DNA of 64,000 nucleotides from Trematomus loennbergii (lineage: Eukaryota; Chordata; Actinopteri; Perciformes; Nototheniidae): positions 1-64,000 of the forward strand of contig JAAOOA010000201.1 of assembly GCA_012861695.1 (NCBI GenBank), written 5' to 3'. A program made the translations under genes and the position numbers. Of the stretch, positions 1 to 10,575 are shown piece after piece (within the stretch, counting starts at the first letter, position 1; each line of letters opens with the position of its first letter). The notes beneath the pieces were generated by a model. That model did no database searches and had not been told where the DNA came from. It saw only the letters and a list, made by a program, of their open reading frames with translations.

Positions 1-3000
1 CCGAAAGACGGACTAAAGACCTCCAGGATGACTCCCTAACAGTGGGACTCTGTGCATTTCACAGCTCCAGCAGAGACCAGGGGAAAATCACCTCTCTCTG
101 CCCGCTCACAGAGCACCGAAAGACGGATCAGACCTCCAGGAGCAGTCCCTAACAGTGGGACTCTGTGCATTTCACAGCTCCAGCAGAGACCAGGGGAAAA
201 TCACCTCTCTCTGCCCGCTCACAGAGCACCGAAAGACGGACTAAAGACCTCCAGGATGACTCCCTAACAGTGGGACTCTGTGCATTTCACAGCTCCAGCA
301 GAGACCAGGGGAAAATCACCTCTCTCTGCCCGCTCACAGAGCACCGAAAGACGGACTAAAGACCTCCAGGATGACTCCCTAACAGTGGGACTCTGTGCAT
401 TTCACAGCTCCAGCAGAGACCAGGGGAAAATCACCTCTCTTGCCCGCTCACAGAGCACCGAAAGACGGCTAGAGACCTCCAGCAGCAGTCCCTAACAGTG
501 GGACTCTGTGCATTTCACAGCTCCAGCAGAGACCAGGGGAAAATCACCTCTCTGCCCGCTCACAGAGCACCGAAAGACGGACTAAGACCTCCAGATGCTC
601 CCTAACAGTGGGACTCTGTGCATTTCACAGCTCCAGCAGAGACCAGGGAAAATCACCTCTCTTGCCCGCTCACAGAGCACCGAAAGACGGACTCAGACCT
701 CCAGGATGGACTCCCTAACAGTGGGACTCTGTGCATTTCACAGCTCCAGCAGAGACCAGGGGAAAATCACCTCTCTCTGCCCGCTCACAGAGCACCGAAA
801 GACGGACTAAGACCTCCAGGATGACTCCCTAACAGTGGGACTCTGTGCATTTCACAGCTCCAGCAGAGACCAGGGGAAAATCACCTCTCTCTGCCCGCTC
901 ACAGAGCACCGAAAGACGGCTAGAGACCTCCAGGAGCTCCCTAACAGTGGGACTCTGTGCATTTCACAGCTCCAGCAGAGACCAGGGGAAAATCACCTCT
1001 CTCTGCCCGCTCACAGAGCACCGAAAGACGGACTAAAGACCTCCAGGATGACTCCCTAACAGTGGGACTCTGTGCATTTCACAGCTCCAGCAGAGACCAG
1101 GGGAAAATCACCTCTCTCTGCCCGCTCACAGAGCACCGAAAGACGGACTAAAGACCTCCAGGATGACTCCCTAACAGTGGGACTCTGTGCATTTCACAGC
1201 TCCAGCAGAGACCAGGGGAAAATCACCTCTCTCTGCCCGCTCACAGAGCACCGAAAGACGGACTAAAGACCTCCAGGATGACTCCTAACAGTGGGACTCT
1301 GTGCATTTCACAGCTCCAGCAGAGACCAGGGGAAAATCACCTCTTTTGCCCGCTCACAGAGCACCGAAAGACGGACTCAGACCTCCAGGATGACTCCCTA
1401 ACAGTGGGACTCTGTGCATTTCACAGCTCCAGCAGAGACCAGGGGAAAATCACCCTTCTCTGCCCGCTCACAGAGCACCGAAAGACGGACTAGAGACCTC
1501 CAGGAGCAGTCCCTAACAGTGGGACTCTGTGCATTTCACAGCTCCAGCAGAGACCAGGGGAAAATCACCTCTCTCTGCCCGCTCACAGAGCACCGAAAGA
1601 CGGCTAGAGACCTCCAGAGCATCCCTAACAGTGGGACTCTGTGCATTTCACAGCTCCAGCAGAGACCAGGGGAAAATCACCTTCTCTGCCCGCTCACAGA
1701 GCACCGAAAGACGGACTAAGACCTCCAGGATGGACTCCCTAACAGTGGGACTCTGTGCATTTCACAGCTCCAGCAGAGACCAGGGGAAAATCACCTCTCT
1801 TGCCCGCTCACAGAGCACCGAAAGACGGACTAAGACCTCCAGGATGACTCCCTAACAGTGGGACTCTGTGCATTTCACAGCTCCAGCAGAGACCAGGGGA
1901 AAATCACCTCTCTCTGCCCGCTCACAGAGCACCGAAAGACGGACTAAGACCTCCAGGATGACTCCCTAACAGTGGGACTCTGTGCATTTCACAGCTCCAG
2001 CAGAGACCAGGGGAAAATCACCTCTCTCTGCCCGCTCACAGAGCACCGAAAGACGGACTAGAGACCTCCAGGAGCTCCCTAACAGTGGGACTCTGTGCAT
2101 TTCACAGCTCCAGCAGAGACCAGGGGAAAATCACCTCTCTCTGCCCGCTCACAGAGCACCGAAAGACGGACTAGACCTCCAGGATGACTCCCTAACAGTG
2201 GGACTCTGTGCATTTCACAGCTCCAGCAGAGACCAGGGGAAAATCACCTCTCTGCCCGCTCACAGAGCACCGAAAGACGGACTAGACCTCCAGGATGACT
2301 CCCTAACAGTGGGACTCTGTGCATTTCACAGCTCCAGCAGAGACCAGGGGAAAATCACCTCTCTCTGCCCGCTCACAGAGCACCGAAAGACGGCTAGAGA
2401 CCTCCAGGAGCAGTCCCTAACAGTGGGACTCTGTGCATTTCACAGCTCCAGCAGAGACCAGGGGAAAATCACCTCTCTCGCCCGCTCACAGAGCACCGAA
2501 AGACGGACTCTAGACCTCCAGGATGATCCCTAACAGTGGGACTCTGTGCATTTCACAGCTCCAGCAGAGACCAGGGAAAATCACCTCTTTGCCCGCTCAC
2601 AGAGCACCGAAAGACGGACTCAGACCTCCAGGATGGATCCCTAACAGTGGGACTCTGTGCATTTCACAGCTCCAGCAGAGACCAGGGGAAAATCACCTCT
2701 CTCTGCCCGCTCACAGAGCACCGAAAGACGGACTAGAGACCTCCAGAGCTCCCTAACAGTGGGACTCTGTGCATTTCACAGCTCCAGCAGAGACCAGGGG
2801 AAAATCACCTCTCTCTGCCCGCTCACAGAGCACCGAAAGACGGACTAAGACCTCCAGGATGGACTCCCTAACAGTGGGACTCTGTGCATTTCACAGCTCC
2901 AGCAGAGACCAGGGGAAAATCACCTCTCTCTGCCCGCTCACAGAGCACCGAAAGACGGACTAAAGACCTCCAGGATGACTCCCTAACAGTGGGACTCTGT

Positions 3001-4110
3001 GCATTTCACAGCTCCAGCAGAGACCAGGGGAAAATCACCTCTCTCTGCCCGCTCACAGAGCACCGAAAGACGGCTAGAGACCTCCAGAGATCCCTAACAG
3101 TGGGACTCTGTGCATTTCACAGCTCCAGCAGAGACCAGGGGAAAATCACCTTCTTGCCCGCTCACAGAGCACCGAAAGACGGACTAAAGACCTCCAGGAT
3201 GACTCCCTAACAGTGGGACTCTGTGCATTTCACAGCTCCAGCAGAGACCAGGGGAAAATCACCTCTCTCTGCCCGCTCACAGAGCACCGAAGACGGACTA
3301 AAGACCTCCAGGTCCCTAACAGTGGGACTCTGTGCATTTCACAGCTCCAGCAGAGACCAGGGGAAAATCACCTCTCTTGCCCGCTCACAGAGCACCGAAA
3401 GACGGACTCAGACCTCCAGGATGACTCCCTAACAGTGGGACTCTGTGCATTTCACAGCTCCAGCAGAGACCAGGGGAAAATCACCTCTCTTGCCCGCTCA
3501 CAGAGCACCGAAAGACGGAGAGACCTCCAGAGATCCCTAACAGTGGGACTCTGTGCATTTCACAGCTCCAGCAGAGACCAGGGGAAAATCACCTCTCTGC
3601 CCGCTCACAGAGCACCGAAAGACGGACTCATGACCTCCAGGATGGATCCCTAACAGTGGGACTCTGTGCATTTCACAGCTCCAGCAGAGACCAGGGGAAA
3701 ATCACCTCTCTTGCCCGCTCACAGAGCACCGAAAGACGGACTCAGACCTCCAGGATGCTCCCTAACAGTGGGACTCTGTGCATTTCACAGCTCCAGCAGA
3801 GACCAGGGGAAAATCACCTTCTGCCCGCTCACAGAGCACCGAAAGACGGACTCAGACCTCCAGGATGGATCCCTAACAGTGGGACTCTGTGCATTTCACA
3901 GCTCCAGCAGAGACCAGGGGAAAATCACCTCTTTTTGCCCGCTCACAGAGCACCGAAAGACGGACTAGAGACCTCCAGGATGGACTCCCTAACAGTGGGA
4001 CTCTGTGCATTTCACAGCTCCAGCAGAGACCAGGGGAAAATCACCTCTTTTTGCCCGCTCACAGAGCCCCGAAGGACGGACTCATGACCTCCAGCATGTC
4101 CCCATAACAG
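1..4110. repeat. Tandem satellite array, ~113-bp unit, about 36 copies
   Basis: Head-to-tail units of roughly 108-115 bp fill the first 4.1 kb and the array enters the window in mid-unit, so it continues to the left. Each unit has a near-invariant core (CTCTGTGCATTTCACAGCTC, then AGACCAGGGGAAAATCACC, then the GCCCGCTCACAGAGCACCG segment) and two variable zones: the CT-run before GCCCGCTC, and the linker between GACGG and CCCTAACAGTGG. The last unit (about 4,030-4,110) is diverged, as expected at an array edge. Short plus-strand ORFs cross the units, but frames change wherever a unit changes length, so coding is unlikely. Confidence 0.97.
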
Positions 4111-4207
4111 TGGGACCTCCATAACCTTGCACACCCTGAGTCCCCGGGCCCCCACACTTAAGCACTCCCCCACGGACTAAACACAGGTATTCACACCCAC
4201 CAGAACC

Positions 4208-4655
4208 TCGTGCCCCTGGTGACCCTAAAGGGGGTGGATTTTGTGGTGCTTCTATGTCCGCCCATCAGCATCCATAGTCGGCCTTCTTCACGTCACCACC
4301 ACCCCTTCTGTTGAGGGTATTCTCGTGCCCCTGGTGACCCTAAAGGGGGTGGATTTTGTGGTGCTTCTATGTCCGCCCATCAGCATCCATAGTCGGCCTT
4401 CTTCACGGCACCACCACCCCTTCTGTTGAGGGTATTCTCGTGCCCCTGGTGACCCTAAAGGGGGTGGATTTTGTGGTGCTTCTATGTCCGCCCATCAGCA
4501 TCCATAGTCGGCCTTCTTCACGGCACCACCACCCCTTCTGTTGAGGGTATTCTCGTGCCCCTGGTGACCCTAAAGGGGGTGGATTTTGTGGTGCTTCTAT
4601 GTCCGCCCATCAGCATCCATAGTCGGCCTTCTTCACGGCACCACCACCCCCCTTC
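4208..4655. repeat. Tandem array, 115-bp unit, 4 copies
   Basis: Four almost identical 115-bp units, each with the words GTGCCCCTGGTGACCCTAAAG and CATCAGCATCCATAGTCGGC. The spacing is exactly 115 (same word at 4,241, 4,356, 4,471 and 4,586). The sequence differs from the preceding array although the unit length is almost the same. Confidence 0.95.
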
Positions 4656-4990
4656 TGGGCTGGAGGTTCAAACACTTTAACTTTTGTTCACCCTCCTCTG
4701 GCTTACACCTCCTCCGCCAACACTTGAGCGCTCATCACAGGGTTCAGCACCCCGGTGCTGATGGAAAGTGGCACTTTATCTGCCCCTGGTAACCATCAAG
4801 GTTATTGTTTTTTTTTAATTTTTATTTTATTTGAACACACACCCTAAAACATCAACCACACACCCTAAAACATCAACTATTTACACGTTGCAGTAACAAA
4901 ATGACAGTACACACAGACTAAAACATCAACTATTTACACGTACTACTGCTGCTATAACAGTACTACTAAATTTCTTAACCTACGTTTTAA
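4656..4990. other. Inter-array spacer with short AT-rich repeats
   Basis: No gene seen. A T-run and two partial repeats of ACACCCTAAAACATCAAC occur around 4,840-4,930. The segment separates the 115-bp array from the 80-bp array. Confidence 0.5.
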
Positions 4991-5522
4991 AGTGCAGTTA
5001 TGCGCCCTGGAGGTGTTGCACTATTAACAAAATGTATGCCCAGGATTCTGGCACCTTCCCTGGCTTGTAAACTGCAGTTATGCGCCCTGGAGGTGTTGCA
5101 CTATTAACAAAATGTATGCCCAGGATTCTGGCACCTTCCCTGGCTTGTAAACTGCAGTTATGCGCCCTGGAGGTGTTGCACTATTAACAAAATGTATGCC
5201 CAGGATTCTGGCACCTTCCCTGGCTTGTAAACTGCAGTTATGCGCCCTGGAGGTGTTGCACTATTAACAAAATGTATGCCCAGGATTCTGGCACCTTCCC
5301 TGGCTTGTAAACTGCAGTTATGCGCCCTGGAGGTGTTGCACTATTAACAAAATGTATGCCCAGGATTCTGGCACCTTCCCTGGCTTGTAAACTGCAGTTA
5401 TGCGCCCTGGAGGTGTTGCACTATTAACAAAATGTATGCCCAGGATTCTGGCACCTTCCCTGGCTTGTAAACTGCAGTTATGCGCCCTGGAGGTGTTGCA
5501 CTATTAACAAAATGTATGCCCA
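4991..5522. repeat. Tandem array, 80-bp unit, 7 copies, abutting the recombinase stop codon
   Basis: The word CTGCAGTTATGCGCCCTGG recurs at 4,991 (variant), 5,071, 5,151, 5,231, 5,311, 5,391 and 5,471, giving an exact 80-bp period and near-perfect identity. The array stops about 8 bp from the recombinase stop codon at 5,528, so it would form the 3' UTR or downstream flank of that minus-strand gene. Related, inverted sequence occurs at about 12,072-12,112 and 12,331-12,356. Confidence 0.95.
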
Positions 5523-5527
5523 TATGT

Positions 5528-8302
5528 TTAGCGGGATTCAGGGGACCAAAGGCGTCTAATTCTTACGGTGCACCAGGGCAAACAGGTTGAGTCCACGGCC
5601 CCTGCCCCATCATCAGGAGTGTCAACCAGCCCCGGTCCCGACTTCATTGGCCTCTTTCCCTCCCGCTTCCGCTTCCGCTGCTGCTGCCGCTCCAATGACC
5701 CATCAGGTGAAGATGATGGAGATGATGGAGATGATGGAGCAGTGCTGTTATAGCAGCCCTCTTCGGAGGTCTCCCCATCTGACAGCGGTAGACATCCTTC
5801 TGATGATGATGCAGCTGCTGCCGCATCTGATGACGCCCTGAACATGGAGCGGATTCTCAATGCCTCCTTTATTCCCGGCGCATTCGCGTAGAACCGGTCC
5901 GCCGTGGTTACGTCGTGACACATAAACCTGGCGAGAATCGACCGGCTTTCTGGATCTTGGTGATGCTTGATATTGTCAGCCAGGGCAGTGCGCAGGATTG
6001 TGAAGGTGACGGCTGTTTCTAGCCCAGCATCAGCCCATGCCCTCTTCAAGTGAGCGTTCAGGTTCTTGGAGGCCCGATTCCCCCTTGTGAAAAGGAAGAA
6101 TTCATTCTGAGGACCCAGCAATACCTTTTTAATCCCCATCCACCGCATGACCCAGCTAAACTCCTCTACTGTAAGCGCCAGCTGTGCTTCGCCATATGTC
6201 TTGGCCGTCTTGTGATCCTGCACATGGATGATGTAGCCCTCAGCAGTTCCCCTTATGGCTGCCTCTAAGACCTCACTGTTTTTCATGTTTGCGTACACGC
6301 CCGTACGGTGGCCATACAGGAGGCTCCAATGGAGGGTGAGATAGCCATAGAGAAGCTTCTGGGTGGTTGAGGTCGGCGTGCCGGCCATCAGGTCGAGGAG
6401 CTCCGGGATGCGCTTCTCAGCGGCCGCCATGGCGGCGAGAAGCTCCGCCTGGCTCGGCAGACGATCCAGTTTGTTCCTCTTCACCTTAAACTGATGTAGA
6501 GTGACTGCCTTATTCAAGTGTTTCATGTTGGCTTTCACCTCTCTCATTATGTGGGTCATATCAGACTGGGTGAGCTTGCACCCCCGGGGCTTTGACTCAG
6601 ACATGTACCCCATGAACTGGTGCACATTCTTCAGGAAGAACTCTGATGTTGTGACTGCCCGGCCCGGCTTTACAATATACTCGCTCCAGCCACGGATCAT
6701 CTTCATGTTTCTTAGGAACAGCCAGTCTGACAGGCGGTTAACACCATGGGCCATGTATACTATGAAGTTCTTTATCCGGCTGATCTTCGACACAACATTG
6801 TCTTTCTGTTTTACTGTCGGAGCGACACCCAAACAATGATCCAAGTATGTCTGAAGGTACGCCTCCATGCTTCTAGGCAACGTGATTTCACGCATGGTAT
6901 TCCCCCGTCCACACCCAGTGGACCAGTAATTTGAGGGAGAGGGCAAGTCATTAGCCAGCTTAGAGGCACGGGTCTTCCGGCATACAGGGGTCTCGCTACC
7001 GGAGGCTACTGCAAACATGACAGTTTCCACCGGGGTCTTCACAGGGGTCTCGCTACCGGAGGCTACTGCAAACATGACAGTTTCCACCGGGGTCTTCACA
7101 GGGGTCTCGCTACCGGAGGCTACTGCAAACATGACAGTTTCCACCGGGGTCTTCACAGGGGTCTCGCTACCGGAGGCTACTGCAAACATGACAGTTTCCA
7201 CCGGGGTCTTCACAGGCGTCTCGCTACCGGAGGAAACTGGTAATATGACAGTCTTCACTGGGCTCTTCACAGGGTTCTTGACCGGTCTCTTTCCACCGGA
7301 GGCTACTGCAAGCATTACAGTCTTCACTTGGCTCTTCACAGGGTTCTTTACCGGTGTCTTCCCACCGGAGGCTACTGCAAGCATGACAGTCTTCACCGGG
7401 CTCCTCACAGGGGTCCCGCTACCGGAGGTTACTGGGGAATGCATGACAGTCTTCACCGGGGTCTTCACAGGGGTCCCGCTACCGGAGGTTACTGGGGAAT
7501 GCATGACAGTCTTCACCGGGGTCTTCACAGGGGTCCCGCTACCGGAGGTTACTGGGGAATGCATGACAGTCTTCACCGGGGTCTTCACAGGGGTCCCGCT
7601 ACCGGAGGTTACTGGGGACTGCATGACAGTCTTCACCGGGGTCTTCACAGGGGTATTGCTGCCTGAGGCTACTGTGTTTATGCCGGAGGTACTTGGGATT
7701 GCCAGGCCCTTAAATCGTATACATTCGTCCTCTTCCTCAAGAACAGCAGCACTCTGCTTCCTGGGTTTTAGCTCCTTTTTCAGCCTGGAGCGCAGGGTCT
7801 TCACCTCATCATTGAGGGCATCCTTCTGAGCCCTCAATGCCACATTTTCCAGCATCACCTGCCTGCAGTCCTCGTTGTCACACTCGGTATGTGGGGAGAA
7901 GGGTGGAGGGTGCCCGGGGTATTCCCCCTCATTGTCTATATCCAATGATGTAGCCATTCCAATGATGGGGTTAGTCTCACGGAGGTCATGGAGCAACTGC
8001 AGTGCCACACTATGCTTCAGCCTTGCCATGACCTGCTGTGCCTCATGTCGGGACAACTCAGGGTGGTCATGTTTTACATGACGGTCCAGTCTCTTCCCAG
8101 CGTACGAACACCCAGCGATGGGACAGGGTTTGGTCCGAACATTTATCCTTCCACTGGCTATTTTCAGGAGGATTCCCCTCTCCTCCAAGTTCCGCACTGC
8201 ATGCTTGTGCTTAAGGTGTTTGTTCAATGCCAGATAGAAGAGTCTGCACACCGGGCATTCAGATGACATCCTTACTGAAACACACATAATGAATTTGATC
8301 AA
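5528..8302 (-). CDS. Zinc-finger tyrosine recombinase, likely mobile-element encoded
   Basis: This long uninterrupted frame encodes up to 924 aa. The Met at residue 12 (8,269), just before the first zinc finger, has the better start context and is the likelier start. Seen: a Cys/His finger at 16-34 (C16, C19, H29, H32/H34); a second at 60-80 (C60, C65, H75, H80); a predicted coiled coil about 148-186; a Thr/Pro/Val/Lys repeat linker about 210-435; a core-binding-like helical region about 455-560; and a catalytic domain about 630-820. The catalytic residues fit a tyrosine recombinase: R666 (GHRTGV), K698 (DHKTAK), R771 (TILR), H796 and Y805 (CHDVTTADRFY). The usual HxxR histidine is Thr. A Ser-rich tail ends in a basic NLS-like RKRKREGKRP. 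No reverse transcriptase lies nearby, which argues against DIRS/Ngaro and for a Crypton-like element, a domesticated gene or an uncharacterised family. Function is inferred from motifs only. Confidence 0.85.
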   Translation of the reverse strand: MIKFIMCVSVRMSSECPVCRLFYLALNKHLKHKHAVRNLEERGILLKIASGRINVRTKPCPIAGCSYAGKRLDRHVKHDHPELSRHEAQQVMARLKHSVALQLLHDLRETNPIIGMATSLDIDNEGEYPGHPPPFSPHTECDNEDCRQVMLENVALRAQKDALNDEVKTLRSRLKKELKPRKQSAAVLEEEDECIRFKGLAIPSTSGINTVASGSNTPVKTPVKTVMQSPVTSGSGTPVKTPVKTVMHSPVTSGSGTPVKTPVKTVMHSPVTSGSGTPVKTPVKTVMHSPVTSGSGTPVRSPVKTVMLAVASGGKTPVKNPVKSQVKTVMLAVASGGKRPVKNPVKSPVKTVILPVSSGSETPVKTPVETVMFAVASGSETPVKTPVETVMFAVASGSETPVKTPVETVMFAVASGSETPVKTPVETVMFAVASGSETPVCRKTRASKLANDLPSPSNYWSTGCGRGNTMREITLPRSMEAYLQTYLDHCLGVAPTVKQKDNVVSKISRIKNFIVYMAHGVNRLSDWLFLRNMKMIRGWSEYIVKPGRAVTTSEFFLKNVHQFMGYMSESKPRGCKLTQSDMTHIMREVKANMKHLNKAVTLHQFKVKRNKLDRLPSQAELLAAMAAAEKRIPELLDLMAGTPTSTTQKLLYGYLTLHWSLLYGHRTGVYANMKNSEVLEAAIRGTAEGYIIHVQDHKTAKTYGEAQLALTVEEFSWVMRWMGIKKVLLGPQNEFFLFTRGNRASKNLNAHLKRAWADAGLETAVTFTILRTALADNIKHHQDPESRSILARFMCHDVTTADRFYANAPGIKEALRIRSMFRASSDAAAAASSSEGCLPLSDGETSEEGCYNSTAPSSPSSPSSSPDGSLERQQQRKRKREGKRPMKSGPGLVDTPDDGAGAVDSTCLPWCTVRIRRLWSPESR
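7001..7675 (-). repeat. In-frame minisatellites inside the recombinase gene (60-bp and 57-bp units)
   Basis: The linker of the recombinase is built from about five 60-bp units (core TPVKTPVKTVMHSPVTSGSG, 20 aa), some diverged units, then about four 57-bp units (core TPVKTPVETVMFAVASGSE, 19 aa). Both periods are multiples of three, so copy-number change would keep the frame. Near identity between neighbouring units implies recent expansion or homogenisation. Confidence 0.95.
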
Positions 8303-8329
8303 AATGATGTTATAGTTCTCCGTTTATAT

Positions 8330-8720
8330 GCGTTAGCGTGAGCGGTGGTTGCGACACTGGGTCCGATGCATCAATTCATGGTGCATGGACGAAGGGAAGT
8401 ATTGGGTTACCACCGGGTCAGATGGTCCCACTTCCGCACCAACGCGGGGCTGGTGATGGCAACATTGGGTCCGATGCATCCATACATGGTGCCCCGACCA
8501 TGAGAGGGTTTGGGGTACCCCGGAACCAGGCACCACCCCAGCAGGAAACGGGTTGTATGGTCAAAGGAGGAAAGAGTGATAGAACCGGGGTAAAGCAAAG
8601 AAAGTGTCCGACAATAGTGACTTGTGAGGCGGCCAGAGAGTCTGTCATATCTCGGTCCTATCCTCCAGGCAACGCTGTGGCCAAAACTGGGCTAAAAACA
8701 AAAAAAAACTAAAAAATATT
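8330..8720. promoter_or_regulatory. Upstream region of the recombinase gene, with a ~110-bp repeated word
   Basis: This is the probable promoter and 5' flank of the minus-strand recombinase gene. The block TGGGTCCGATGCATC followed by CATGGTGC occurs twice, near 8,359 and 8,467, about 108-110 bp apart. No TATA box or initiator is convincing, so the promoter role rests on position only. Confidence 0.35.
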
Positions 8721-8739
8721 TCATCCAGGGAAATTTGGG

Positions 8740-9325
8740 TGAAAATGAAAAAAAAGTACCCAGAAATAGTGCTTCATTAGCCAGCAGCAGTCCCCTGTCG
8801 ACTCATGTGACATTCCTCCAGGGTTACATAGAACCAGGGTGTGGGGTCCGAGCCATCTCCGAGACATCTCTAGTCCATGTTGATAATGGGGGAAATGTAC
8901 CCCAAAATAGTCCTTCATTAGCCAGCAGCAGTCCCCTGTCGACTCATGTGACATTCCTCCAGGGTTACATAGAACCAGGGTGTGGGGTCCGAGCCATCTC
9001 CGAGACATCTCTAGTCCGTGTTGATAATGGGGGAAATGTACCCCAAAATAGTCCTTCATTAGCCAGCAGCAGTCCCCTGTCGACTCATGTGACATTCCTC
9101 CAGGGTTACATAGAACCAGGGTGTGGGGTCCGAGCCATCTCCGAGACATCTCTAGTCCGTGTTGATAATGGGGGAAATGTACCCCAAAATAGTCCTTCAT
9201 TAGCCAGCAGCAGTCCCCTGTCGACTCATGTGACATTCCTCCAGGGTTACATAGAACCAGGGTGTGGGGTCCGAGCCATCTCCGAGACATCTCTAGTCCG
9301 TGTTGATAATGAGGTACCCCCAAAA
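8740..9325. repeat. Tandem array, 141-bp unit, 4 copies
   Basis: Units begin near 8,747, 8,888, 9,029 and 9,170 and contain AGTCCTTCATTAGCCAGCAG and GACATTCCTCCAGGGTTAC. The period of 141 bp (47 codons) keeps minus-strand and plus-strand frames open across all units, which produces apparent ORFs of 200 aa or more. Those are probably by-products of the repeat. Confidence 0.93.
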
Positions 9326-9925
9326 AAGTGCATCATGACTCAGCAATCATCACACTCAACTTTGGTGAGAACCGGGGAAAGGGGTCAAAATGTAAAAATT
9401 ATACCCCAAAACAGTGTCTCATGACCCCGCAGGAGTCCCCCGCGGACTCCCCTGACATTCCTCCATGGTCGAATCACCCAACTCAACTTTGGTGAGAACC
9501 GGGGAAAGGGGTCAAAATGTAAAAATATACCCCAAAACAGTGCCTCATGACCCCGCAGGAGTCCCCCGCGGACTCCCCTGACATTCCTCCATGTGGAAAT
9601 CATCCAACTCAACTTTGGTGAGAACCGGGGAAAGGGGTCAAAATGGAAAAATTGTACCCCAAAATAGTGCCTCATGACCCCGCAAGAGTCCCCCGCGGAC
9701 TCCCCTGACATTCCTCCATGGTGGAAATCATCCAACTCAACTTTGGTGAGAACCGGGGAAAGGGGTCAAAATGGAAAAATTGTACCCCAAAATAGTGCCT
9801 CATGACCCCGCAAGAGTCCCCCGCGGACTCCCCTGACATTCCTCCATGGTGGAAATCATCCAACTCAACTTTGGTGAAAACCGGGGAAAGGGGTCAAAAT
9901 GTAAAAATTATACCCCAAAATAGTG
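9326..9925. repeat. Tandem array, ~127-bp unit, about 4.5 copies
   Basis: The word TTTGGTGAGAACCGGGGAAA recurs near 9,361, 9,488, 9,614, 9,742 and 9,870, with spacings of 126-128 bp. Each unit also holds CCCCAAAA-TAGTGCCTCATGA and GACATTCCTCCATG. It is clearly related to the 141-bp array upstream and the 115-bp units downstream. Confidence 0.93.
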
Positions 9926-10240
9926 CCTCAAAATCGGGTAGAGTCACCGGGAAAGTGCCCTCGCATTCCTCCAGGGCTCAAAATGTCGCACTTAAACTAT
10001 TTGGAGAACCGGGAAAATGTAAAAATATCCCAAAATAGTGCCTCATAATCGGGTAGAGTCACCTGAAAGTGCCCTCGCATTCCTCCAGGGCTCAAAATGT
10101 CGCACTTAAACTATTTGGAGAACCAGGAAAATGTAAAAAATACATCCCAAAATAGTGCCTCATAATCAATAGAGTCACCTGCAAAAGTGCCCTCGCATTC
10201 CTCCATGTCGAACTTAAAGTATTGGGAGAACCAGGCTGGG
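9926..10240. repeat. Degenerate tandem array, ~115-bp unit, about 2.5 copies
   Basis: Units contain GGTAGAGTCACC, CCCTCGCATTCCTCCAGGG and GTCGCACTTAAACTATTTGG. They are diverged relatives of the 127-bp array, and homology fades out near 10,240. Confidence 0.85.
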
Positions 10241-10575
10241 GGGTCTTGAGGCACAAAATGAGGCCCACTCAGAGTGCTTGGTGAGCGGATACATTCTTCC
10301 ATGATTTCCAACAGCCGTATTTTTTCTGAGTCCACCCAAAAACTGGGTTTCTGATTTCGTGCGGAAGGTAGTCTGAAATTATGGATGAATCTTTTTGACA
10401 GAGAAGTGGAAATGAAGCCCAGGGACTTTTTCCCCTTCCCGTTGTACCAACCATCGGAGAAGGGGAAAAATCGGCCCGAAGCGCCAAACACCTGGCCACT
10501 ACTCCCGTTGGCACTTAGAAAAAATTTGACAATTTTTCAAAAATTTGACAATTTTTCAAAACTTCATTTTTGATT
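10241..10575. other. Unique spacer with a short 20-bp tandem repeat
   Basis: No gene is supported. A small direct repeat of AATTTGACAATTTTTCAAA lies at about 10,524-10,561. An antisense frame of about 126 aa spans part of this segment but has no recognisable domain. Confidence 0.4.

Noticed and set aside
52..4107. Many overlapping plus-strand ORFs of 60-180 codons in the 113-bp array
   Set aside because: They are frame runs through tandem repeats. Frames switch whenever a unit gains or loses a base, and no domain is recognisable.
1..5522. CRISPR-like array
   Set aside because: Units are contiguous without unique spacers, unit length is far above CRISPR repeats, and the DNA is vertebrate.
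7017..7829. 270-codon plus-strand ORF rich in VFTGV repeats
   Set aside because: It is antisense to the in-frame minisatellite of the recombinase gene, and the minus frame has the domain evidence.
5528..8302. DIRS/Ngaro retrotransposon
   Set aside because: These also encode tyrosine recombinases, but no reverse transcriptase or RNase H frame exists within reach on either strand.
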